Positions 15,750-23,600 of a DNA stretch of 33,636 nt are shown piece after piece. Source of the stretch: Segetibacter sp. Its GTDB lineage: Bacteria > Bacteroidota > Bacteroidia > Chitinophagales > Chitinophagaceae. The position numbers were made by a program, and so were the translations under genes. The first letter of the stretch is position 1, and every line of letters starts with the position of its first letter. A model generated the notes under the pieces. The model saw only the letters and a program-made list of their open reading frames with translations. It was not told the origin of the DNA and made no database searches. The stretch is taken from contig JAOQAJ010000117.1 of NCBI GenBank assembly GCA_025963675.1, forward strand, positions 1 to 33,636, read 5' to 3'.

Positions 15750-17051
15750 ATGAAAGTAGTAATTTTAGGGGCTGGATTTGCCGGAATGAAACTGGCACGA
15801 AGCCTTAATAATAAGCCAGGATTTGACGTTCTCCTCATCGACAAATTCAACTACCACCAGTTTCAGCCGTTATTTTACCAGGTAGCAACTGCAGGTTTAG
15901 ATGCGAGCAACATTTCTTTCCCTCTAAGAAAAGCATTTCATAAAAGTAAAAATGTAAGAATCCGCTTAACAAAAGTTACCGGAGTTGTACCTGCTGAAAA
16001 CAAAATCACCACGGAAGTAGGAGATATAGGGTATGATATATTGGTGATAGCGCTTGGTGCTGATACAAATTTCTTTGGCAACCAAAAATTGATTGATTAT
16101 GCTTTTCCTATGAAATCTACTATTGAAGCACTCCAATTAAGACACAGATTAATAGAGAATTTTGAAAATGTTGTGATTTCAAGGAGCGAAGAAGAAATTC
16201 AGAAATTGATGACGATTGTTATTGTTGGGGGCGGCCCCACTGGAGTAGAGCTTGGCGGGGCTATCGCCGAAATGAAGAAATACACCTTGCCAAACGATTA
16301 TCCTGAGATTGATTTTTCTAAAATGAAAATTTTCCTTTTAGAAGGAACAGGTGCAACGCTTGGACCAATGAGTCAAAAATCGCAGGAACAATCACAAAAA
16401 TATCTTGAAAGGCTTGGAGTGACCGTGATACTAAATACTGTTCTCAAAGATTATGACGGAGAAATTGCCACGTTGAGTAACGGAGAAACAATAACAACCT
16501 CAACCGTAATATGGGCTGCAGGGATTAAAGGAAATGTTCCTGAAGGAATTGACCCTGCTTTGGTTGTCAGGGGAAACCGAATAAAAGTTGATCGTTTTAA
16601 TAAAGTACACGATCACCATAACATTTATGCAATTGGCGATGTGGCTTATATGGAAACTCCAAAATATCCTAAAGGACATCCGCAGGTTGCAAACGTCGCC
16701 ATTAACCAGGCGAAAAATCTGGCAAATAACCTGCGGAGACTGGAGATGAAATCAAAAGCTGACATGCTTGAAGAATTTGAATATGATGACAAAGGAAGCA
16801 TGGCAACCGTTGGTCGAAACCTGGCAGTCGTAGATATACCAAAACCAAAACTGCACTTCGGCGGATTTTTCGCATGGTTGATCTGGATGTTTTTGCACCT
16901 GGTTTTAATTCTTGGCGTCAAAAACAAACTGCAGGTATTTATCAACTGGATGTATAATTATATTACTTACGATCAAAGCTTGCGGTTAATTTTTAAAGTT
17001 TTCTATCGTCCGCGAACTCCGCAGAAAGAAATTGAATACATTAAAACTTAA
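15750..17051 (+). CDS. ndh: Type II NADH dehydrogenase (NDH-2), FAD-dependent
   Basis: This 433-residue flavoprotein oxidises NADH and reduces quinone at the membrane without pumping protons. It has two dinucleotide-binding folds: GAGFAG at residues 7-12 for FAD and GGGPTG at 160-165 for NADH, plus the FAD-closing motif NIYAIGDVA near residue 290. YHQFQPLFYQVATAGLD (about 35-51) is typical of bacterial NDH-2. The C-terminal region FFAWLIWMFLHLVLIL, followed by an aromatic-rich helix, is the amphipathic membrane anchor of the family. Length is normal. A related NAD(P)H:quinone or sulfide:quinone oxidoreductase role is less likely because no catalytic Cys pair is seen. It has its own promoter-like element. 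Confidence 0.9.
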   Translation: MKVVILGAGFAGMKLARSLNNKPGFDVLLIDKFNYHQFQPLFYQVATAGLDASNISFPLRKAFHKSKNVRIRLTKVTGVVPAENKITTEVGDIGYDILVIALGADTNFFGNQKLIDYAFPMKSTIEALQLRHRLIENFENVVISRSEEEIQKLMTIVIVGGGPTGVELGGAIAEMKKYTLPNDYPEIDFSKMKIFLLEGTGATLGPMSQKSQEQSQKYLERLGVTVILNTVLKDYDGEIATLSNGETITTSTVIWAAGIKGNVPEGIDPALVVRGNRIKVDRFNKVHDHHNIYAIGDVAYMETPKYPKGHPQVANVAINQAKNLANNLRRLEMKSKADMLEEFEYDDKGSMATVGRNLAVVDIPKPKLHFGGFFAWLIWMFLHLVLILGVKNKLQVFINWMYNYITYDQSLRLIFKVFYRPRTPQKEIEYIKT

Positions 17052-17305
17052 TCATTAAGGTTAAATATTGCAATTATAAGCTGCTTCGACCCGGCATGGT
17101 TTATCGTTTTCACTTGTCGTTCATTTTCAGTCATTTTCTTAAACTTGCTGAAAACTCTACTATTATCGGTTTCATTTTTCCTATAATTAATATTATGTTA
17201 AGTAGAATAATTGGAAATACGAATAGTAACCTCTGCTCCATTCCATGTATTCACGAGTTAGATAAATATTGATTAGTATCAGACTAACGCCGAATAAAGA
17301 ATCAA

Positions 17306-17362
17306 ATGTATAAGTGAGTGACAAAACAATGTTGCTTAAAAGTTATAAGCTCGCTCAATAAG
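17306..17362 (+). repeat. Dispersed intergenic repeat, copy 6 (diverged core)
   Basis: AAGTGAGTGACAAAACAATG at 17312-17331 is followed, after exactly 16 nt, by AGCTCGCTCAATAAG. The core dyad is broken here (GTG-A-CAA) while the second box is well kept. Confidence 0.7.
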
Positions 17363-17385
17363 AAATACAGAAAACAAGCGGGCAT

Positions 17386-17413
17386 AAAAAAAGCTACCCA
17401 ATGGATAGCTTTT
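17386..17413 (-). terminator. Rho-independent terminator of the TPR gene
   Basis: The inverted repeat AAAAAAGCTAYCC/GGRTAGCTTTTTT closes on a short loop. On the minus strand the single non-Watson-Crick position becomes a G-U pair and a U tract follows, so it is oriented to stop transcription from gyrA and the TPR gene. Confidence 0.85.
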
Positions 17414-17433
17414 TTAACTTCATTAAGAAATTA

Positions 17434-18747
17434 TTATTTAGCAAACTTACCGTGTAAGCTGTCGTAGTATTTGCTCTTAGCATCGTACTTGTCGTAATCT
17501 TTTGGATTTGTTCCGCGGCTCCTGTTTTTCTTGTATTCGTACAAATTATACAAAAGATCGGTTGATTTACTCAGGACATTTCTTTCGACATTAGAGCGGG
17601 TAGCTTTTGAAGAAAGTGTAGCAAAAGATTTTTCCAACCATTGAATGCTTTTATCAGCAGCGGCATCAGCAACTTTATCCGCTTGCCCTTGCTTTGCTTT
17701 AATATCAGCAGTTGTTCCTTTTATTTTCATCCTGGTTTCACTTGCATCTTCAAAACTTGTGTATGCAGAAACACCGGCGTTATAACTGGCAATACCATTT
17801 GCAGTGTCTAATTCTGCAGCTTTTGAGAATGAGTAATACGCTTTGTTTGTATATTCTGCTCTTTTTGCCGGATCTAATTCTTTAATTTTCTTGTTATTAA
17901 TGAAATAATCGCCATAGTCGAGATAGTTGCTTGCTGTTAAAGATTTAGCTGCGTCTCCTGTTTCAAACTTTTTGACTACATCTTCGATAGCAGAATTATC
18001 GGTGGTGTTTGCAAATTCCAAATCGTTCCAAAGCGTATTTTTTGGAAAAGCCTCTTTAGCCAGGGCAAGATATTTAGTGAACTCAGCCTGGTTATTTTTA
18101 TTAAGATAGTACTTTACGAGGTAATCATAAATTCCTTCATAATCCGTTCCCGTAACTTTATTCTCAGCAATCCTACCGTAGTATCGCGCGGCTTCTTCAT
18201 CCTTTTTCGCGTTTTGCGCTGTCACACCTGCGTACAGATAAGATGTAGTATCAAAAGCTGAATTTGACCATTTTCTGGTAGTAAACATATCCCCTAACTC
18301 CGCTACCACCTTAAACTTTGAATACGCAGCTTCCCAATTTTTAGCATTATATTCTTTTACTCCGGCGGCGAAAAGAGAGCTATAAATGCTGTTTACACCT
18401 GCATATTTATCTTCCTTTAATTTTGTTTCTGCTGGCTCCAATTGAAGATACTTTTTTAAAGCGTCATAAGCCTCTACGTCTGCATTTGGATATTTTTCTT
18501 TTAAGGCAGTATTTCCTGCTATAGTTCCGTACACTTCTGTTTTTAAGAGGTAAGCTTCAGGATTATTTTGTGCCTTAGGGTCAGCAAGCAGCTTGTCTAA
18601 CTCTGTTTTTGCGTCTTCAAGTTTTTGATCCCCTCCTGCTCCCATTTGAGCAAGAACCATTGAGTTTCTTACTTTTTTAAAATCCTGTGCCGTTACTGCC
18701 GACCCAATAAAAATTAGTAGCAGGAAACCAATCGTTATTCTTTTCAT
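17434..18747 (-). CDS. Exported TPR-type repeat protein downstream of gyrA
   Basis: This 437-residue protein has a signal peptide (residues 1-20, ending SAVTA) and is otherwise helical, with repeated TPR-like pairs such as AYLLKTEVYGTIAGN, YLYAGVTAQNAKKDEEAARY and AYYSFSKAAELDTANGIASY. It is lysine- and alanine-rich and should be periplasmic or exported. The ATG lies 21 bp after the gyrA stop on the same strand, and a terminator follows, so it shares the gyrA transcript. I recall this gyrA-TPR arrangement from other Bacteroidota, but no function has been tied to it. Nothing in the protein suggests a DNA-topology role, and an exported protein could not contact gyrase. Its own function is unknown. 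Confidence 0.8.
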   Translation of the reverse strand: MKRITIGFLLLIFIGSAVTAQDFKKVRNSMVLAQMGAGGDQKLEDAKTELDKLLADPKAQNNPEAYLLKTEVYGTIAGNTALKEKYPNADVEAYDALKKYLQLEPAETKLKEDKYAGVNSIYSSLFAAGVKEYNAKNWEAAYSKFKVVAELGDMFTTRKWSNSAFDTTSYLYAGVTAQNAKKDEEAARYYGRIAENKVTGTDYEGIYDYLVKYYLNKNNQAEFTKYLALAKEAFPKNTLWNDLEFANTTDNSAIEDVVKKFETGDAAKSLTASNYLDYGDYFINNKKIKELDPAKRAEYTNKAYYSFSKAAELDTANGIASYNAGVSAYTSFEDASETRMKIKGTTADIKAKQGQADKVADAAADKSIQWLEKSFATLSSKATRSNVERNVLSKSTDLLYNLYEYKKNRSRGTNPKDYDKYDAKSKYYDSLHGKFAK

Positions 18748-18768
18748 ATTGTTTTTTTTGTTTTTTAT

Positions 18769-21426
18769 TTAGTCATTATTATCAAGTGCATCACCGGGGA
18801 TTTCGCTTTCAGAAGAACCCTGGCTTGTATCTTTGTTCGTATCGGGCAATGTTTCTCCTGTTGCAGGTTCAATTTCTTCATCGCCTATTTTCTCAATTGC
18901 CTCAGCTTCAGCTTCTAAAGATGCTTCTGTCAATACAATTGCTTCTTCCTGTTCCTGTATTTTTGAAATAGCCGCAATTTCATCTCCTTCGTCAATTCTT
19001 ATCAATTTTACCCCCTGGGTCGCTCTTCCAGCTTCTCTTATGTCAGCAGTGCTTGTGCGAATTGTTATTCCTGATTTACAAGTAATGACAAGGTCTTCTT
19101 TTCCATTTACGTCCAATATACCAACGAGGCTTCCTGTTTTGTCTGTAACGTTAATAGTCTTAACTCCTTTTCCACCCCTGTTTGTGATACGATATTCGTC
19201 AATATTTGTGCGTTTTCCAAAGCCTTTTTCGCTTACAACAAGAATGTTTCTGCTGACGTCGTCACTGTTTACACAAACCATACCAATTACTTCATCTTTT
19301 TCGTCATCCAGGTCAATTCCAAACACTCCGATTGCGCCCCTGCCCGTTGCACGCACTTTATTCTGCGGAAAGCGAATTGCACGTCCCGATTTTACCGCCA
19401 GCATTATTTCACAGCCTTCGTCGCATAAACGTGCTTCCAGCAATTGGTCTCCTTCGTTTATGTTTATTGCATTCACACCGTTTGCTCTTGGACGACTAAA
19501 ATCTTCCAAATCAGTTTTCTTGATTATGCCTTTTTTGGTACAAAGAATGATAAAATGTTTGCTTAAATATTCCTTGTCTGTAAAATCTTTTACGTCAATA
19601 ATCGCTCTTACTTTATCATCCCCCGGTAATTGCATCAGATTTTGAATTGCCCTGCCTTTGGTGTTTTTATCTCCCTCAGGTATCTCATACACCTTTAACC
19701 AATAACACCTTCCTTTCTCGGTAAAGAACATTAATGTATGGTGTGTGGAGGCAACAAACAAATGCTCAACAAAATCTTCATCTCGGGTCTTCGTTCCCAT
19801 CGACCCACGTCCACCTCTTTTTTGCTGACGATACTCATCTGAAGAAGTTCTTTTAATGTAACCAAAATGTGAGATAGTGATCACAACATCTTCTTCTTCA
19901 ATGAGATCTTCGATTCGCATCTCGTTCGACAGGTACGAAATCTCTGTCTTTCTTGCATCACCAAATTTCTCTTTAACCTCAAGTAATTCCGTTTTTATAA
20001 GATCGTATCTTAAAGCTTCGCTTGCAAGTAACTCCTGCAATCCGGCAATTATTTTCATTAAATTATCAAATTCTTCTTTGATCTTGTCACGCTCCATTCC
20101 GGTCAAACGCTGAAGCCTTAATTCAAGAATCGCTTTTGCCTGTATTTCGTCTAACCCCCATCCTGCAGATATTAAATTTTCTTTAGCTATGTCAGGTGTA
20201 GCTGAACTTCTGATCAACCTGATTACTTCATCTAAATGATCAAGAGCAATCAGGTAACCTTGTAAGATATGTGCCCTTTCCTGGGCCTTTCTCAGTTCAA
20301 ATTGAGCCCTCCTTATCACCACGTGCATCCTGAAGTCAACGAACTCAACAATCAGTTCCTTTAAATTCATCGTCTTTGGACGACCTTTAGTTAAAGCAAC
20401 GTTATTGATACCATAGCTGGTTTGCAGCTCTGTGAACTTATATAGCTGATTAATTATAACATTTGCAACCCCATCTCTCTTTAAGTCAATAACAATCCGT
20501 GTACCTTCTCTTTTATTACTCTCATTATTAACATGAGCAATACCTTCAATTGTCTTATCATTAACAAGCTGGCCAATTTTATCAGTCAGCATATCCCTGT
20601 TGACCTGGTAAGGTACTTCAGTAATAATGATGGTCTCTCTGCCGCTCGCTTTGGTTTCCACATTGCATCTTCCTCGTAAAACCACTCTTCCCCGGCCCGT
20701 CATCAAACCCTGCTTCACTCCTTCCATTCCGTAAATAATACCGCCGGTAGGAAAATCGGGTGCTTTTACATGCACCATCAATTCCTCTATCGTAATTTCT
20801 TTGTTTTCAATATAAGCGATACATCCGTCCACCACTTCACTTAAATTGTGCGGAAGCATATTAGTTGCCATTCCGACCGCTATTCCGCTGCTTCCATTTA
20901 CAAGCAATTGCGGAATACGGGTAGGCAAAACTGTCGGCTCCTGCAAGCTGTCATCGAAATTGAATTGAAAATCGACGGTGTCTTTTTCTATATCATCCAG
21001 CATGCTCTCCGCAATCTTCTGCAAACGAACCTCGGTATAACGCATTGCCGCCGGTGGATCTCCATCCTGGTTACCAAAATTACCCTGGCCGTCTACCATT
21101 GTGTAACGCATCGTCCAGTCCTGGGCCATACGTACAAGTGTATCATAAATAGATGCATCCCCATGTGGATGATATTTTCCCATCACTTCACCAACAATAC
21201 GAGCCGACTTTTTATAAGGTCTGTTACTATAATTTGCCAACTCGTTCATCGCATACAATACGCGCCGGTGAACCGGTTTAAATCCATCACGGGCATCAGG
21301 CAAAGCACGACCAACGATTACTGACATTGAATAATCAATGTAAGCGGTCTTCATTTGCTCTTCGATATTTACCAGTATTACGCGATCGTTGTCGCTCGTC
21401 TCGAGGGGTTGTATATTGTCTTCCAT
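18769..21426 (-). CDS. gyrA: DNA gyrase subunit A
   Basis: Gyrase A (885 residues) forms the DNA-cleavage core of the A2B2 enzyme that introduces negative supercoils. The catalytic Tyr130 lies in AAMRYTEVRL, and the Arg before it is conserved. The C-terminal beta-pinwheel contains the GyrA box as QKRGGRG, which separates gyrase from topoisomerase IV ParC. The quinolone-determining segment reads KYHPHGDASIYDTLVRMAQ (from residue 84), so the position equivalent to E. coli Ser83 is Ala91, while Asp95 matches Asp87. The tail of about 55 residues is strongly acidic. Length is normal for the phylum. A TACATTTG element lies 66 bases upstream of the ATG, and the TPR gene follows after 21 bp. gyrB is not in this window. 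Confidence 0.97.
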   Translation of the reverse strand: MEDNIQPLETSDNDRVILVNIEEQMKTAYIDYSMSVIVGRALPDARDGFKPVHRRVLYAMNELANYSNRPYKKSARIVGEVMGKYHPHGDASIYDTLVRMAQDWTMRYTMVDGQGNFGNQDGDPPAAMRYTEVRLQKIAESMLDDIEKDTVDFQFNFDDSLQEPTVLPTRIPQLLVNGSSGIAVGMATNMLPHNLSEVVDGCIAYIENKEITIEELMVHVKAPDFPTGGIIYGMEGVKQGLMTGRGRVVLRGRCNVETKASGRETIIITEVPYQVNRDMLTDKIGQLVNDKTIEGIAHVNNESNKREGTRIVIDLKRDGVANVIINQLYKFTELQTSYGINNVALTKGRPKTMNLKELIVEFVDFRMHVVIRRAQFELRKAQERAHILQGYLIALDHLDEVIRLIRSSATPDIAKENLISAGWGLDEIQAKAILELRLQRLTGMERDKIKEEFDNLMKIIAGLQELLASEALRYDLIKTELLEVKEKFGDARKTEISYLSNEMRIEDLIEEEDVVITISHFGYIKRTSSDEYRQQKRGGRGSMGTKTRDEDFVEHLFVASTHHTLMFFTEKGRCYWLKVYEIPEGDKNTKGRAIQNLMQLPGDDKVRAIIDVKDFTDKEYLSKHFIILCTKKGIIKKTDLEDFSRPRANGVNAININEGDQLLEARLCDEGCEIMLAVKSGRAIRFPQNKVRATGRGAIGVFGIDLDDEKDEVIGMVCVNSDDVSRNILVVSEKGFGKRTNIDEYRITNRGGKGVKTINVTDKTGSLVGILDVNGKEDLVITCKSGITIRTSTADIREAGRATQGVKLIRIDEGDEIAAISKIQEQEEAIVLTEASLEAEAEAIEKIGDEEIEPATGETLPDTNKDTSQGSSESEIPGDALDNND

Positions 21427-21492
21427 TTATCTTTTTAAAATCCTTTTTGAGAGTATTTTTCTTTACTTTTTTTATTTAAAATAAAGCGTGCG

Positions 21493-21500
21493 CAAATGTA
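21493..21500 (-). promoter_or_regulatory. Putative -7 promoter element of gyrA
   Basis: On the minus strand this is TACATTTG, matching TAnnTTTG and identical to the element before lepB. It implies a gyrA leader of roughly 60 nt. Confidence 0.5.
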
Positions 21501-21660
21501 CCTTTTTTAAGCCAAAAAAAAGGGTTAAAACAATTGATCTTTAAAGGGTTTATCCACAGAAAGTGGGAAATAAAAAAGCAATAAAGTGAGTTGATTTATT
21601 ACACATTTTTTATCGCTCATTTGTATTATTAAATTCACTGTATAAAACTGTTATTTTTCT

Positions 21661-21731
21661 TTTTGTAACCGTCATTAGATAAAAGCCAGACATCGTTGTG
21701 TCACTCACTTGTACAGTAAATTTTTATTCAG
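21661..21731 (-). repeat. Dispersed intergenic repeat, copy 7
   Basis: On the minus strand: TGAATAAAAATTTACTGTAC, then the full core AAGTGAGTGACACAACGATG (21691-21710), then after 16-17 nt the box GACGGTTACAAAAA. This copy shows the upstream TGAATAAA and ACTGTA parts of the family clearly. Confidence 0.85.
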
Positions 21732-21863
21732 CTGGTGCGGATAACAAAACACCGGTTTATTATTATGATGACGATGATTCAATATTTACCTGCGCCAACC
21801 GTACAATCATAATTATCTGCGATCTATCACTCGCTCAGGAAATTCTGCCGTTGGTCTTTCTCC

Positions 21864-21871
21864 TATCTTTG
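21864..21871 (+). promoter_or_regulatory. Putative -7 promoter element TATCTTTG
   Basis: TATCTTTG matches TAnnTTTG and lies 20 bases before the aspartate kinase ATG. Confidence 0.5.
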
Positions 21872-21891
21872 CGGTCTTTAAAAAGTAATGA

Positions 21892-23145
21892 ATGAAAGTT
21901 TTTAAGTTTGGAGGTGCAAGTTTAAACAGCGTGGAAAGGATACAAAATGTGGCAGAGATTTTAAAAGCTTACAATGGACCATTAATGCTGGTAATGTCGG
22001 CAATGGGTAAAACGACAAATGCACTAGAGAAAGTGGTAGAAGCTTTTTACGGGGGCAAACAAGAAGATGCTCTGAACTTGTTTCATGCTGTGAAAGAAAA
22101 TCATATAACTACCGCAAAGTATTTACTCGTTACGACTTATAATAAAACTTTCGAGTTATTAAATTCCTTTTTTACTGAAGCTGAGTGGCTGCTGCACGAC
22201 AAACCTGTACAGTCGTTTGATTATTATTATGACCAGGTTGTATGTATCGGAGAGCTACTGAGCAGTTGCATCGTAAGCGCTTATCTAAACGAACGAGGCA
22301 TAAACAACCAATGGATAGACGTCAGGGATATTATCAGAACTGATAATAATTTCAGGGAAGCAAACATATGTTGGGAAGACACTAAGGAAAACATCAGCCG
22401 TGCTGGCATTCAAAACAACAATACAATTTTCGTAACACAAGGGTTTATAGGTTCAACAGATCAAAACGAAAGCACAACACTTGGGCGTGAGGGAAGCGAT
22501 TATACTGCGGCAATATTTGCAAACCTGCTTGAAGCAAACAACTTAACGATTTGGAAAGATGTAGAAGGCGTCATGAGTGCTGATCCAAAAGTCTTTCCTG
22601 CCGCTTGTCTTATTTCTGAGCTAAGTTTTACTGAAGTTATTGAGATGGCATTTTACGGAGCGCAGGTAATTCACCCTAAAACAATAAAACCCTTACAAAA
22701 CAAGCAAATAACATTACAGGTCAAAAGTTTCCTCGATCCTTCGCTTCCCGGAACAACCATCAGCAACAAAGCAAGCAAAAATTTGCCACCAGTGATTGTA
22801 CTCAAAAACAAACAGGTGTTGGTTCAGTTGCAAACGATGGACTTTTCATTTATAGGTGAAAGACCAATGAGTAAGCTGTATCAATTATTTGCTGAATTAA
22901 ATATAAAGCCAAACCTCACACAAACTGCAGCGATCAATGTACAGTTTTGCCTGGATGACCGGGAAGATAAAATTCAACAACTTGCAGCAAAGGCAAGCGA
23001 AATTTTTGACGTGCAGTTAGAAAGAAATTTGACCCTACTTACTGTGCGTCATTATAATGAAAGCTCGGCTGCGGAAATGCTTGACGGAAAAAAAGTCGTA
23101 CTCCTACAAAAGACCACCACAACTTTACAAGCGCTCTACCATTAA
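21892..23145 (+). CDS. lysC: Aspartate kinase (monofunctional)
   Basis: This enzyme phosphorylates aspartate, the first step towards lysine, threonine, methionine and diaminopimelate. The 417-residue protein has the N-terminal KFGGAS (residues 5-10), the substrate loop TTLGREGSDYTAA (196-208) and WKDVEGVMSADPK (221-233), all standard for the family. The C-terminal region of about 130 residues (from about 300) fits paired ACT regulatory domains, including the segment FIGERPMSKLYQLFAELNI, so feedback control by an end-product amino acid is likely. There is no homoserine dehydrogenase fusion. The ATG 21892 has a TAnnTTTG element 20 bases upstream. No other gene of the pathway is adjacent. The gene symbol is by function; the isozyme class is not certain. 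Confidence 0.92.
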   Translation: MKVFKFGGASLNSVERIQNVAEILKAYNGPLMLVMSAMGKTTNALEKVVEAFYGGKQEDALNLFHAVKENHITTAKYLLVTTYNKTFELLNSFFTEAEWLLHDKPVQSFDYYYDQVVCIGELLSSCIVSAYLNERGINNQWIDVRDIIRTDNNFREANICWEDTKENISRAGIQNNNTIFVTQGFIGSTDQNESTTLGREGSDYTAAIFANLLEANNLTIWKDVEGVMSADPKVFPAACLISELSFTEVIEMAFYGAQVIHPKTIKPLQNKQITLQVKSFLDPSLPGTTISNKASKNLPPVIVLKNKQVLVQLQTMDFSFIGERPMSKLYQLFAELNIKPNLTQTAAINVQFCLDDREDKIQQLAAKASEIFDVQLERNLTLLTVRHYNESSAAEMLDGKKVVLLQKTTTTLQALYH

Positions 23146-23600
23146 GATAAATTAAATACAAGAAGTTCATTGTTCCTCAATAACTATAGGCATCAATTTA
23201 ATTTTGAAACTATGGCAGCAAGATAATAATACCAATTTATTTAATAACCCTCATTCTCACTTTACATACTCCACTTCAGTTGGGTTGTAAGTTACCTAAC
23301 AACTTAAATAACAGGAGAAGTTAAATTATCAATTATTACAAAAGCACTTAAAAAATAGCCGTTTAATTCTCTGTTACATAATTATATCTGACATCCCTCG
23401 TTTATATATCTCTAAAACCCTCGCGTAAATACTGTTTAAAATTTTTTTAAACGTATCAATTATTTTGCTATTTCAACTTATGCTGTAATATTGCAACAGC
23501 CTAAGCTAGTTGCTGCATATATAATAACTAGTAAAAGTGAGTGACACAACGATGCTGAAAAAAGATTTGCAGCCTGTATCCAAAATCTTAAAAAACCAGA
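23146..23600. other. AT-rich intergenic region between aspartate kinase and topA
   Basis: About 455 bases with no supported gene or clear terminator. The last 75 bases hold a copy of the dispersed repeat. The rest is AT-rich with no recognisable structure. Confidence 0.6.
23529..23586 (+). repeat. Dispersed intergenic repeat, copy 8
   Basis: TAGTAAAAGTG leads into the complete core AAGTGAGTGACACAACGATG (23535-23554), then exactly 16 nt, then AGCCTGTATCCAAAA (23571-23585). It ends only 15 bases before the topA ATG, so it lies in the probable leader of that gene. Confidence 0.85.

Larger units (their letters stand above)
17052..17433. other. Intergenic region between convergent genes
   Basis: About 380 bases without a supported gene. 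It holds one copy of the dispersed repeat (17306-17362) and the terminator of the minus-strand TPR gene (17386-17413). The first 250 bases are AT-rich with no structure I can name. Confidence 0.6.
21427..21891. other. Divergent intergenic region between gyrA and aspartate kinase
   Basis: About 465 bases carrying a promoter element for each flanking gene, one dispersed repeat (21661-21731) and a single perfect DnaA-box sequence TTATCCACA at 21550-21558. A 65-codon frame starting inside the repeat on the plus strand is probably chance. Confidence 0.6.

Noticed and set aside
18833-19645. A 270-codon plus-strand reading frame
   Set aside because: It lies wholly antisense to gyrA, whose frame is unmistakable, and its translation is a Ser/Ile/Phe-rich low-complexity product with no motif.
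21550-21558. Perfect DnaA box TTATCCACA upstream of gyrA, as a replication origin
   Set aside because: Only a single box is present, with no cluster and no dnaA or dnaN nearby. One match is expected by chance in AT-rich DNA.
21698-21895. A 65-codon frame ahead of aspartate kinase
   Set aside because: It begins inside a dispersed repeat, spans the likely promoter and shows no protein-like pattern.
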